Source: an uncultured Muribaculaceae bacterium (GTDB lineage: Bacteria > Bacteroidota > Bacteroidia > Bacteroidales > Muribaculaceae). Taken from it: DNA of 22,265 nucleotides. The stretch is taken from positions 1 to 22,265 of the forward strand of contig CAJUOB010000033.1 of assembly GCA_910587915.1 (NCBI GenBank), written 5' to 3'. Shown piece by piece: positions 8,369 to 15,227 of the stretch. The notes under the pieces are model-generated. The model was given only the letters and a program-made list of their open reading frames with translations, searched no databases and was not told the origin of the DNA. The translations under genes and the position numbers were made by a program. Within the stretch, counting starts at the first letter, position 1. Each line of letters opens with the position of its first letter.

Positions 8369-10489
8369 TCAGGAAACTGTCGGGATGGTAAATACGAAGC
8401 GGGCGCCTCCTTTGTAAGATTTATCTACGGTGACGGTGCCCTTCAGCAGTTTGGCTATGAGGCGCGATATGTATAAGCCCAGTCCACAGCCATGGGCGCT
8501 ATGGTCGAGTCGGCGGAAACGTTCGAAGATAGCTTCTTCCTGTCCGTTGGGAATGCCTTCGCCCTGATCGGTGACTATGAACGATATCTTGCCATCGGCC
8601 TCGTTGTAGTCGTAGGAAAGTGTTATAAGGCCCGTGTCGGAGAATTTCACTGCATTGGTGAGCAGATTCACCAGCACCTGACTCACGCGCTGGCCATCGG
8701 TCTCGATAGTGAGCTCGTCGGAGCCGCCGGGTTTGTAGCAGAACTTCAGGCCTTCCTTATCGGGAATGCCACGCTCGAATACATTGTCGATAGCGAGCCG
8801 GCATATGCTTTCCACCGTAGTGGGGCGGATTTCAAGCGACATCTGGCCGTTTTCCATGCTGTCGGTGTCGAGAACATCGTTGACCAGTCGTATCACCATC
8901 TTCACATTTGAATTAATGATTGATGAGAAGCGGTCGAGATAGGCGCGCTGGTTTTCGGGAATACAGTCGGTGATCAACTGTGAGTATTCGGCGATGGCTG
9001 TGAGGGGGACCTTCACCTCGTGGCTCATGTTATTGATAAACTCGGTTTTTTTGCGGTCGGCGGCGCGGGCTTTGTCGCGCAGTGCAGTCAGTTCTTCCTG
9101 AGTGGCACGCAGATCATCCCGTTCCTGTCGTAGGGAGTCGTTGGAGTTGCGCAGGATATCGGCGAGTTTACGGTTGCGTTTGTTCTGGCGGAAAAGCAGC
9201 AAGGACAGAATAACAAGCAGAACGATGGTTATAGCCCCTATTATAATCATCACCGTGCGCGATTTCAGGGCAATGGAGTGGGAGTATGCCTCGAGTTGCG
9301 AATTGCGGTGCAGCAGATCGCTGAGGTCGTACACGAGCTGTAGCTCGCGGGAGCGTTCCTGCTTTTTTGTCTCGAGCTGATTTTCCAATTCCTCACTCAG
9401 AAGTTGCGACGATTCGAGCAGCGTACTGGTGTCGTTGGTTTTTGAGGCTGCTTCCTGAAGCATACGTAGCAGTTGCAGCCGTATTTCGGCATGGATTGGA
9501 TCATCAATCTGCCGCTTGAGCATGGTTTTGGCTTTCTGGTAGTCGCCGGTAGCCATGGCGTAGTAGATGGACGCGCGTTCGTTGGTCTTGAGGTCGAATG
9601 CTATATTCGGGTTTATGTCGGCCAGATACAGTATCTTGCCATAATAGTCCTCAATTTCCTCTTCGGAAAGCACAGGGTAGCATCCGAGCATCCGTCGGTA
9701 GGATTTGTAGCGGTAGATGGGTGCGTTGTAGAATACGCGTCCCTGCTCGGTGTAGTTGGACTCGAGGCTGTCGATTTCATGTAGCATCTTGGTGTCGGCC
9801 TCAAGCACGCGCTTGTAGTTGTCGTTCTTATAGAAGATTGGAGCCGAGCGTGTGTAGAGCAGACGTCGCACGGCGCCGTCGGGCAGATGCATCGACTCTA
9901 TCAGTTCTTCCAGGCGCCCTATGTAGCCTTCGAGCAGTTCTCCTCTTGTTTCTTGCCCCAGATACCGGCAAACTGCGTAGAGCAATACCGCACGGTCGTA
10001 GTCATCGCTCACCGACTCGCTCGAATATTGGCGCACGTAGTTCAATAGGTGGTCGTTGTTGTTCTTGTTGTGTTCGCTCCACAGCAGGTTGTCGATGTTT
10101 ATTATGTCGACGAACAACTTGGTCGACTTCTGGTCGACCGATTCGGGAAGTTTCTCTATCTCCTTCTTCACAAAATGAAGGACCGTGTCGTTTTTCCAGT
10201 TCAGATTGGCGATATGGCGCAGCATGTCGAGCTGGGTCTTGGTGCGGCCTGTCTGCTTGGCTTTGCTGTAGATGGTGTTGGCCAGTTCTATACGGCTCGA
10301 GCCGTAGGTAAGGTCGAAGATGTTGTAGAGAGGCTCGATGCTGTCGGCCGCTGTCATGGCTATGGACAGCTGGCCGCTGAGACTGTCGAGCATGGCCTTG
10401 CGGACGTTGCTGTCGAGGGCGTGGGCGGGTAGTAGGGAGAGAATGGCAAATGAAAAGGCGCCGGCCAGGCGCACGATATATCTGTGCAT
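8369..10489 (-). CDS. Membrane sensor histidine kinase with TPR-like periplasmic region
   Basis: I choose the ATG at 10489 (706 residues) because MHRYIVRLAGAFSFAILSLL...AHA forms a signal peptide; the frame is open for 12 more codons upstream. A helical, TPR-like sensor region (about 30-400) is followed by a membrane helix (TVMIIIGAITIVLLVILSLL) and a coiled coil. The HisKA H-box is NNMSHEVKVPL, with phospho-acceptor H490. The HATPase domain has N-box QVLVNLLTNAVKFS, G1 DQGEGIP, F-box FERF and G2 GCGLGLYIS. All kinase motifs are intact. There is no receiver domain, no DNA-binding domain and no response regulator within the window, so the kinase is an orphan here. tamL follows 2 nt downstream, suggesting a link to envelope assembly. 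Confidence 0.92.
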   Translation of the reverse strand: MHRYIVRLAGAFSFAILSLLPAHALDSNVRKAMLDSLSGQLSIAMTAADSIEPLYNIFDLTYGSSRIELANTIYSKAKQTGRTKTQLDMLRHIANLNWKNDTVLHFVKKEIEKLPESVDQKSTKLFVDIINIDNLLWSEHNKNNNDHLLNYVRQYSSESVSDDYDRAVLLYAVCRYLGQETRGELLEGYIGRLEELIESMHLPDGAVRRLLYTRSAPIFYKNDNYKRVLEADTKMLHEIDSLESNYTEQGRVFYNAPIYRYKSYRRMLGCYPVLSEEEIEDYYGKILYLADINPNIAFDLKTNERASIYYAMATGDYQKAKTMLKRQIDDPIHAEIRLQLLRMLQEAASKTNDTSTLLESSQLLSEELENQLETKKQERSRELQLVYDLSDLLHRNSQLEAYSHSIALKSRTVMIIIGAITIVLLVILSLLLFRQNKRNRKLADILRNSNDSLRQERDDLRATQEELTALRDKARAADRKKTEFINNMSHEVKVPLTAIAEYSQLITDCIPENQRAYLDRFSSIINSNVKMVIRLVNDVLDTDSMENGQMSLEIRPTTVESICRLAIDNVFERGIPDKEGLKFCYKPGGSDELTIETDGQRVSQVLVNLLTNAVKFSDTGLITLSYDYNEADGKISFIVTDQGEGIPNGQEEAIFERFRRLDHSAHGCGLGLYISRLIAKLLKGTVTVDKSYKGGARFVFTIPTVS

Positions 10490-10512
10490 CTGATTGTCTT
10501 GTTTATAGACTA

Positions 10513-10520
10513 CAAAAGTA
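10513..10520 (-). promoter_or_regulatory. Candidate -7 box for kinase-tamL
   Basis: TACTTTTG fits the Bacteroidetes -7 consensus TAnnTTTG and sits 23 nt before the kinase ATG. There is no TTTG at the usual 19-21 nt upstream, so this is a half-site only. Read-through from the thioredoxin-like gene 83 nt upstream is an alternative. Confidence 0.4.
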
Positions 10521-10572
10521 CACAAAAAATCTGCATCCCGGCCATCAGCGCCGTCAAATTTGTATATATTGG

Positions 10573-11982
10573 CTATTGTTGCCGCAGAATTTCAGTCAAA
10601 GTGTCGAATATTGCAGGCGAATTGGGGCGTGGCGGGTCGTTGTCTATAATCTTTCCGTCTGGCCCAACTATGAGGTATTTCGGGAAGCCATCCATGTTGT
10701 AGGCCGACATTATCACTTCGGTAGCGTCATCGCTGGTCACGATATAGCTGTGGCAATTGGTCGGCATGTCGCCGATCAACTTCTTCCATAGATCCATGTT
10801 GGATTTCATTGCCACGGTCATGAATACAATCTTGTCGTTATCTGCAAAAAAGTCGGCGACCTCGGGTAGCGACGCATGCGACACACGGCACGGTCCGCAC
10901 CATGTGGCCCATAGGTCGAGGTACACTGTTTTGCCGCTGTAGTCTTTCTTGATAAGTTCGGTCAGCGACACATCTCCGCATGATTTTAGCTCACCATTGT
11001 CGAAGCGGTAGATTCCGGCATGGCGCATATCGTCGGTGGGAAGGTATGTCGCATACTGGTCGGGGTATAGAGCGTGATATATGGCTGTGTCGGCAAACAA
11101 TTCGGACGGTATCCTATAGCTGCTGTTTTCGCGCTCACGTAGTAGAGCCAGCATGATGTCGCGGTTGAGGCTGCGAGGGTGGCGGGCGGCGATGCTGTCG
11201 GCAAATGCTGCTGTCGAGGATGGCTCGATGGCTTCTTCCAGACGGTTTAGGTAGGCCGACAGATGGTATGGAAACATCATTTCGCGGGCATTGGAGTCGT
11301 TATCAAGTCCAAAAATTGGATCTGCGAAAAAATCCAAGGCTTCCATCGGTGAGCTGCCGCGGTAGTCCATGGCCGCATTGGCGAGCGAGAACAGTGCGGT
11401 GCGACGCATCAGGTCGGTGCATTCAGGACTGAGACCTGCAGAGTCGGAGTAGGCCGAGATTTTATTGTAGCGTGTTTCCAGTTTCTGCTTGAATATGCTC
11501 ATGAATTCCTCGACTGGAGCCGTCGGGGATGCCAGATTATTACTCCAGAACGACCCGAAAAGACGCCCATAGGCCTTGCCGTATTCGTTGTTTAGCGGTG
11601 CATTGCTCCCGCCGTAAGACGCTCCTTTTTCAGGGTGCTTCGCGTCGATTTCCATAAAAATGGAGTCTCCAGGTTCTGCATAGGAGCATAGAAAGTTACC
11701 GTCGTAGTACACCGTGAAATTATGCCCGAAGAGCATGTTCACCGTTGTTTTGAAATATCCTGCCGAGTCTACTATGACGGCATGTCGGCCTCCGCGCGAC
11801 CACGGATTGCAGTCGATAGCGGTGAATACATGCGATGAGCTGTCGGTCAGATTCACTATGCGTCCTGCCACGATTGCCGACTGCGCTTGTGGTGTGATCT
11901 CGGATGCACTTCCGCATCCCGAAATTCCTGCTGCGACACTAAAAGCCACCGCAGCTACTCCTGTAAGAAATTTTCCATTCAT
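10573..11982 (-). CDS. TlpA/ResA-like thioredoxin-fold lipoprotein
   Basis: The start at 11982 (469 residues) gives a lipoprotein signal, MNGKFLTGVAAVAFSVAAGISGC, with lipobox ISGC and lipidation at Cys23; the frame is open for 24 codons further upstream but without a sensible signal. Residues about 30-335 form a long region of unrecognised fold: a beta-rich part followed by a helical part. The C-terminal 130 residues are a TlpA-like thioredoxin domain with WCGPC (Cys362/Cys365), preceded by YLDLWATW and followed by the cis-Pro region GFPKYLIVG. The expected role is periplasmic disulfide reduction or exchange. Its partner is unknown. It lies upstream of the kinase gene on the same strand. Confidence 0.9.
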   Translation of the reverse strand: MNGKFLTGVAAVAFSVAAGISGCGSASEITPQAQSAIVAGRIVNLTDSSSHVFTAIDCNPWSRGGRHAVIVDSAGYFKTTVNMLFGHNFTVYYDGNFLCSYAEPGDSIFMEIDAKHPEKGASYGGSNAPLNNEYGKAYGRLFGSFWSNNLASPTAPVEEFMSIFKQKLETRYNKISAYSDSAGLSPECTDLMRRTALFSLANAAMDYRGSSPMEALDFFADPIFGLDNDSNAREMMFPYHLSAYLNRLEEAIEPSSTAAFADSIAARHPRSLNRDIMLALLRERENSSYRIPSELFADTAIYHALYPDQYATYLPTDDMRHAGIYRFDNGELKSCGDVSLTELIKKDYSGKTVYLDLWATWCGPCRVSHASLPEVADFFADNDKIVFMTVAMKSNMDLWKKLIGDMPTNCHSYIVTSDDATEVIMSAYNMDGFPKYLIVGPDGKIIDNDPPRPNSPAIFDTLTEILRQQ

Positions 11983-12100
11983 GGTAATGAAGATACTATA
12001 CCAATACGACACATCTGTTCTCCGAATGTTACACCTCGCCATAGAAAAAAACACATTGTTTTTTCAAGAGACGCGAGATGTTAATATTCCTAATCCGTCG

Positions 12101-12120
12101 CATAATGAACAAACATTATG
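12101..12120. repeat. Short palindrome in divergent promoter region
   Basis: CATAATG, 6 nt, then CATTATG: a 7-bp dyad lying between the divergent thioredoxin-like (-) and 76-residue (+) genes. It could be an operator or a short hairpin. No -7/-33 promoter matching the consensus is visible for either gene, so its meaning is open. Confidence 0.35.
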
Positions 12121-12179
12121 ACGACAGAACGTGTTTTCATATCAGTTATCAATTGTATTAACCCATATATCTTAACGTT

Positions 12180-12410
12180 ATGGATTTGCAGAATATTTTA
12201 TCGGAATTGACCTCGAAATTCGGAGGCTCATTCGACATCTCATCGGTCACCGAGCATCTCAAGGGTATCGACACAAGCAACTTCTCGATGGAGGAAATCA
12301 TAGAAAAAGTCAAAGGCGCCGGTCTTATTGGCGACCTTGATGGCGACGGTGTGCAGGAAAGCGTCATCGACGAAATCAAGGGTAAGATAGGTGGCATTTT
12401 TGGCAAATGA
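12180..12410 (+). CDS. Small acidic protein with DxDGDG loop, unknown function
   Basis: This encodes a soluble 76-residue protein with no signal peptide and no membrane segment; I do not recognise a named family. It appears mostly helical, with amphipathic stretches at 1-13, 22-29, 37-48 and 61-74. Residues 52-60 read DLDGDGVQE, which matches positions 1, 3, 5 and 6 of an EF-hand or dockerin-type calcium loop. Position 12 is Ile63 instead of an acidic residue, so metal binding is doubtful unless Asp64 substitutes. Codon use resembles that of its neighbours. It stands alone between a divergent gene and a non-coding region. Two hairpins follow its stop. I consider it a real gene because of its regular amphipathic sequence and its own transcription-unit layout. 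Confidence 0.72.
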   Translation: MDLQNILSELTSKFGGSFDISSVTEHLKGIDTSNFSMEEIIEKVKGAGLIGDLDGDGVQESVIDEIKGKIGGIFGK

Positions 12411-12421
12411 CCTCATCGGGA

Positions 12422-12458
12422 AAATCGGCTTTTTCATGCGTCTGCAGAACGCCGATTT
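12422..12458. repeat. Hairpin 1 after the 76-residue gene
   Basis: AAATCGGC (12422-12429) and GCCGATTT (12451-12458) are perfect reverse complements spaced by 21 nt, starting 11 nt after the stop codon. On the + strand no U-run follows. On the - strand the stem runs into UUUU. This is a probable 3'-end structure rather than a strong intrinsic terminator. Confidence 0.5.
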
Positions 12459-12464
12459 CACATC

Positions 12465-12501
12465 AACCGGGCATATCGAGCTTAGCGAGATGTGCCCGGT
12501 T
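12465..12501. repeat. Hairpin 2 after the 76-residue gene
   Basis: AACCGGGCA (12465-12473) and TGCCCGGTT (12493-12501) are perfect 9-bp arms. Pairing continues inward (TATC with GATG, one wobble) to give about 13 bp. It lies 6 nt after hairpin 1 and has no U-tract. The two stems together may terminate or stabilise the small gene's transcript. Confidence 0.55.
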
Positions 12502-12571
12502 GTGTATCCATCCCCATTATGTCGTCCATTGCAGACAACTAAAGATGGACGTTTACTGCAACGATTCCTTT

Positions 12572-12590
12572 GTAGGGACGCGCGTTCTGC
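12572..12590. repeat. Solitary, partly decayed REP-like sequence
   Basis: GTAGGGACGCGCGTTCTGC is identical over 19 nt to the outer part of the REP-like arms at 17630-17714. Beyond it the palindrome partner is degenerate (ACGGCC in place of GCGTCC). It looks like half of the same repeat family. Confidence 0.6.
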
Positions 12591-12654
12591 ACGGCCGGAG
12601 CGTATGTGTCGTATACTCAGCAACTTTCGCCATCCTCACCGGATGTGTATGCAC

Positions 12655-12693
12655 AAAAAAAAGTCCTTACGCATTTCAACAACGTGTAGGGAC
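12655..12693 (-). terminator. Intrinsic terminator of candidate small RNA
   Basis: On the - strand GUCCCUACACGU pairs with AUGCGUAAGGAC (10 of 12 positions, including one G-U) around a loop of about 7 nt, directly followed by eight U residues (12662-12655). This is a canonical Rho-independent terminator. On the + strand no U-run follows, so it acts on the - strand. Confidence 0.75.
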
Positions 12694-12914
12694 CTAAGCC
12701 ATTAGGCGTTTTTGTGATTCAAGTTCCGGCGCACTCTATTGCCAGTATGCATCCGGGTGTAGTGATTATATCATACTTACTTACATAAAACACACTATTA
12801 CCGCCGTGGCCGACTGTCGTCGCGACGTTGGTTGTTGCAGGTACGCCTTGTGCTTAGATGCGGGGTAATGAAATACTCTGTAAATAAAAGGTCTAAGAAA
12901 AGGCTGGTGTTTAT
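12655..12914 (-). ncRNA. Candidate free-standing structured small RNA
   Basis: The roughly 590-nt gap between the 76-residue gene and hom has no convincing ORF on either strand. A consensus promoter at 12920-12950 predicts a start near 12913, and a U8 terminator ends the transcript near 12655, giving about 255-260 nt. The predicted RNA folds into successive stems. The first, 12845-12904, pairs GCCUU with AAGGC and CUUAGA with UCUAAG. CGAC-GACA-GUCG lies at 12811-12822, and UAGUG pairs with CACUA across 12760-12797. CCGG plus GCAU pairs with GUGC plus CCGG across 12726-12756. CCUAA-UGGC-UUAGG lies at 12693-12706. I cannot match it to tmRNA, RNase P RNA or SRP RNA, whose hallmark sequences are absent. 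6S-like RNA cannot be excluded. Because the downstream gene is convergent, it is not a leader of that gene. Confidence 0.5.
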
Positions 12915-12919
12915 GTGTG

Positions 12920-12950
12920 CAAAGTTATGAACTTTTTTCCGATTCCCAAA
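12920..12950 (-). promoter_or_regulatory. Consensus Bacteroidetes promoter for candidate small RNA
   Basis: On the - strand, TTTG (12950-12947) is followed by exactly 19 nt and then TAACTTTG (12927-12920), a full match to the -33/-7 pattern. No ORF begins downstream on this strand before the terminator at 12655. It lies only about 50 nt after the hom stop codon. Confidence 0.75.
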
Positions 12951-12975
12951 ATATTTTATCATCAATAAAGCCGGG

Positions 12976-12996
12976 CTATGCAAACTTTTTGTATAG
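12976..12996 (-). terminator. Weak hairpin after hom
   Basis: CTATRCAAA and TTTGYATAG arms (9 bp with one mismatch on the - strand) flank a 3-nt loop, 6 nt after the hom stop. The following bases, CCCGGCTTTATTG, are not a good U-tract, so termination of the met operon here is only possible. Confidence 0.35.
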
Positions 12997-13002
12997 GTGT
13001 GG

Positions 13003-14211
13003 TCAGTCGAGGTCGAGGAAGAAGCGTGGGAAATTGCATATGAATATGTCGGGGTTATCGAGCAGAGTACGGTTGGCGCGAAGTGTGGCGAGCGATATGT
13101 CGCCTACCGTATAGCAGCCATTTTCCGACACATAGCTTTCGGTAATTTTAGTGAATACAACTCCGTCGGGCAGTGTCTGCTCACGGTGCCGTATGTACAC
13201 GCGTAGTGTCACGTCGTCGGTGTACACGGGGCGCTGGTCATAGCTCATCTTCTTGTATTCATAGCGGTAGTCGTGGTGACGGGCCGTTACATCGCTTAGT
13301 ATCGATGAGGCTGTCGGAAGGCTGCCGGCGCCTTTGCCGAACATGAACTGGCGGTCGTAGCATTCGCCGCGTATTACCACGCCGTTATATTCGTCGTCGA
13401 CGCTGTAGATGTATTTGCCCGGTACTACAAATTCGGGCATCACGAATAAGGTGAATCGGTCGTCATCGAGTTTCACCACCTGTGCCACCAGTTTTATCTT
13501 TGCCCCTTTCTCGCGGGCATAGCGGATATCGAAGTCGGATATCGAAGCGATTCCGTAGGCGAATACATCGGCCGGGTTCACATACACACCAAGTGCATGG
13601 ATAGTGATGATTACCAGCTTGAACAGAGAGTCGAATCCCTTGATGTCGAAGCTCGGGTCGGCTTCGGCGAATCCGAGTCGCTGAGCTTTTGCCAGCGCTT
13701 CGGCGTAGTCCTCGCCATGGTCGAATACGCGCGATAATATGTAGTTCGACGAGCCATTGAGTATACCCTTTACCTCGAGGAGCAGGTCGTTGTCGTAGTA
13801 TTCCTCGAGATTGCGTATCACCGGAATCGATCCGCAAGCCGATGCATCGTATAGCAGTGCCGTATTGTGGCGCCGTTGCAGTTCGATCAGCTCTGGAAGA
13901 TGACGCGCAATCATGGCTTTGTTGCCGCTCACCACGGGCAGCCCTCGGCGCAGGGCTTCGGACACTATGCGGTAGGATGCTTCGGCATCGTCGATCACTT
14001 CCACCACAAGGTCGATGGCAGTATCGGAGAATATGTCGTCGGGATTGTCGGTGAGGATATCGGACGGCACATCGACCGATCTTTTTTTTGCGAGTGAGCG
14101 CACGCATATGCGGCGGATCGATGCGTGGGTGTTGCGGGTGCGTTCGAGTACTTTGTAGATGCCTGTTCCGACTGTCCCGAAGCCGAACAGGCCTATATTG
14201 AGGTCTTTCAT
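13003..14211 (-). CDS. hom: Monofunctional homoserine dehydrogenase
   Basis: It reduces L-aspartate-4-semialdehyde to L-homoserine with NAD(P)H, the branch point to methionine and threonine. The 402-residue protein has a Rossmann motif GLFGFGTVGTG (7-17) and the conserved VSGNKA (94-99). The substrate-site segment is LNGSSNYIL (151-159; the usual form is NGTxNYIL), and the catalytic region is EADPSFDIKGFDSLFKL (183-199, with Lys198). A C-terminal portion from about residue 310 is probably an ACT-like regulatory domain, though that assignment is weak. It is not fused to aspartokinase. Its ATG overlaps the metX TAA by one base (TAATG), so it is the last gene of metY-metX-hom and should fall under the upstream methionine attenuator. 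Confidence 0.95.
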   Translation of the reverse strand: MKDLNIGLFGFGTVGTGIYKVLERTRNTHASIRRICVRSLAKKRSVDVPSDILTDNPDDIFSDTAIDLVVEVIDDAEASYRIVSEALRRGLPVVSGNKAMIARHLPELIELQRRHNTALLYDASACGSIPVIRNLEEYYDNDLLLEVKGILNGSSNYILSRVFDHGEDYAEALAKAQRLGFAEADPSFDIKGFDSLFKLVIITIHALGVYVNPADVFAYGIASISDFDIRYAREKGAKIKLVAQVVKLDDDRFTLFVMPEFVVPGKYIYSVDDEYNGVVIRGECYDRQFMFGKGAGSLPTASSILSDVTARHHDYRYEYKKMSYDQRPVYTDDVTLRVYIRHREQTLPDGVVFTKITESYVSENGCYTVGDISLATLRANRTLLDNPDIFICNFPRFFLDLD

Positions 14212-15227
14212 TATTTCGATGATTGAATGATACTGTTGAGCTGGTCGTGCTCCACAAGGAAACCGTCGTGGCCGAATGCCGACTCGATTTCGTGATAGGT
14301 GGCATTTGGCAGCATGGCGGCGAGGGTGCGCATTTCGGCCGGTGTGAATACTATATCGGTGCTTATGCCGACTACCGTGGCAGGCATCGTCAGTCGGCCG
14401 AGCGCTTCCCGAAGTCCGCCGCGGCCTCGGCCGACATCATGGGTGTCGAATGCGTCCAGAATCTTAACATATGAGTATGCGTTGAATCTCCGGCTCAGTT
14501 TCAATCCCTGATAGCGCTGGTAGGAGCATGCACGGTGTTCGCGCACAGGCTCCGTTCCGTCGGCGGCAGGGGTTTGTTGCGTACGGTTGTAGCCTTCGGG
14601 TCCACGGTAGGTCAGCAGTCCTATTGCACGTGCTGCTTCGAGCCCTGCCTTTGCGGCGTCGGCCCGAGGCTCGCCGTATGTGGGGTCGGCAAGTATGGCC
14701 ATACGCTGGGTTTCGTCGACGGCTATGCACCATGGCGACGCCTTGGCGTCGGTCGCTATGAGCACAAGGCGACCGAAGCGTTTCGGTTCCTCTGCAGCCC
14801 ATTCGAGAGCCTGGAAACCACCCACCGAGCTGCCCACAAGAGTGCCTATGTGCTCAAGACCCAGATGGTCGGCCAGAATGGTAAGGGCGCGGGCCATATC
14901 GCGGATAGTGAGGTCGGGAAAACTGTCGTAGTAGGGCGTACCGGTGGCCGGGTTTATACTCGTTGGGCCTGTCGAGCCATAGCATGAACCAATTATATTG
15001 GCACACACGGTATAGTGCTTCACCGGATCGAGAAATCCGCCTTCCACTACCGTGCCGGGCCACCAGTCGGCAACATCGCTGTTGGCCGTCAGTGCATGGC
15101 ATACCCACACGGCATTGTCATCCTCAGGCCTGTATGTGCCGAAGGTATGGTAGGCTATGTCGATGCCATGGAGCACGGCTCCGCATTCGAGTGCGAAATC
15201 AGCTGGGTGGCGATAGGTTTTCAGCAT
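14211..15227 (-). CDS. metX: Homoserine O-acetyltransferase
   Basis: It transfers an acetyl group from acetyl-CoA to homoserine. I place the start at 15227 (338 residues, MLKTYRHPADFALECGAVL). The longer open frame upstream overlaps metY and has no MetX-like sequence. The alpha/beta-hydrolase nucleophile elbow is GSSVGGFQALEW (132-143, Ser134; many relatives have GGSMGGMQALEW). The rest of the triad is Asp291 in GISTDIVF and His320 in FGHDGF. CHALTANSD (43-51) forms the oxyanion region. It is slightly shorter than the common 350-380 residues. Acetyl rather than succinyl use is inferred from the adjacent O-acetylhomoserine enzyme. The start overlaps the metY stop by 7 nt (ATGCTGA), indicating translational coupling. 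Confidence 0.95.
   Translation of the reverse strand: MLKTYRHPADFALECGAVLHGIDIAYHTFGTYRPEDDNAVWVCHALTANSDVADWWPGTVVEGGFLDPVKHYTVCANIIGSCYGSTGPTSINPATGTPYYDSFPDLTIRDMARALTILADHLGLEHIGTLVGSSVGGFQALEWAAEEPKRFGRLVLIATDAKASPWCIAVDETQRMAILADPTYGEPRADAAKAGLEAARAIGLLTYRGPEGYNRTQQTPAADGTEPVREHRACSYQRYQGLKLSRRFNAYSYVKILDAFDTHDVGRGRGGLREALGRLTMPATVVGISTDIVFTPAEMRTLAAMLPNATYHEIESAFGHDGFLVEHDQLNSIIQSSK

Noticed and set aside
12391..12705. 104-residue + strand ORF after the small gene
   Set aside because: It crosses two hairpins and a REP-like repeat, and has irregular composition and no recognisable domain.
12798..12983. 61-residue - strand ORF in the non-coding region
   Set aside because: Its start would lie upstream of the strong promoter at 12920-12950, and its composition is not protein-like.
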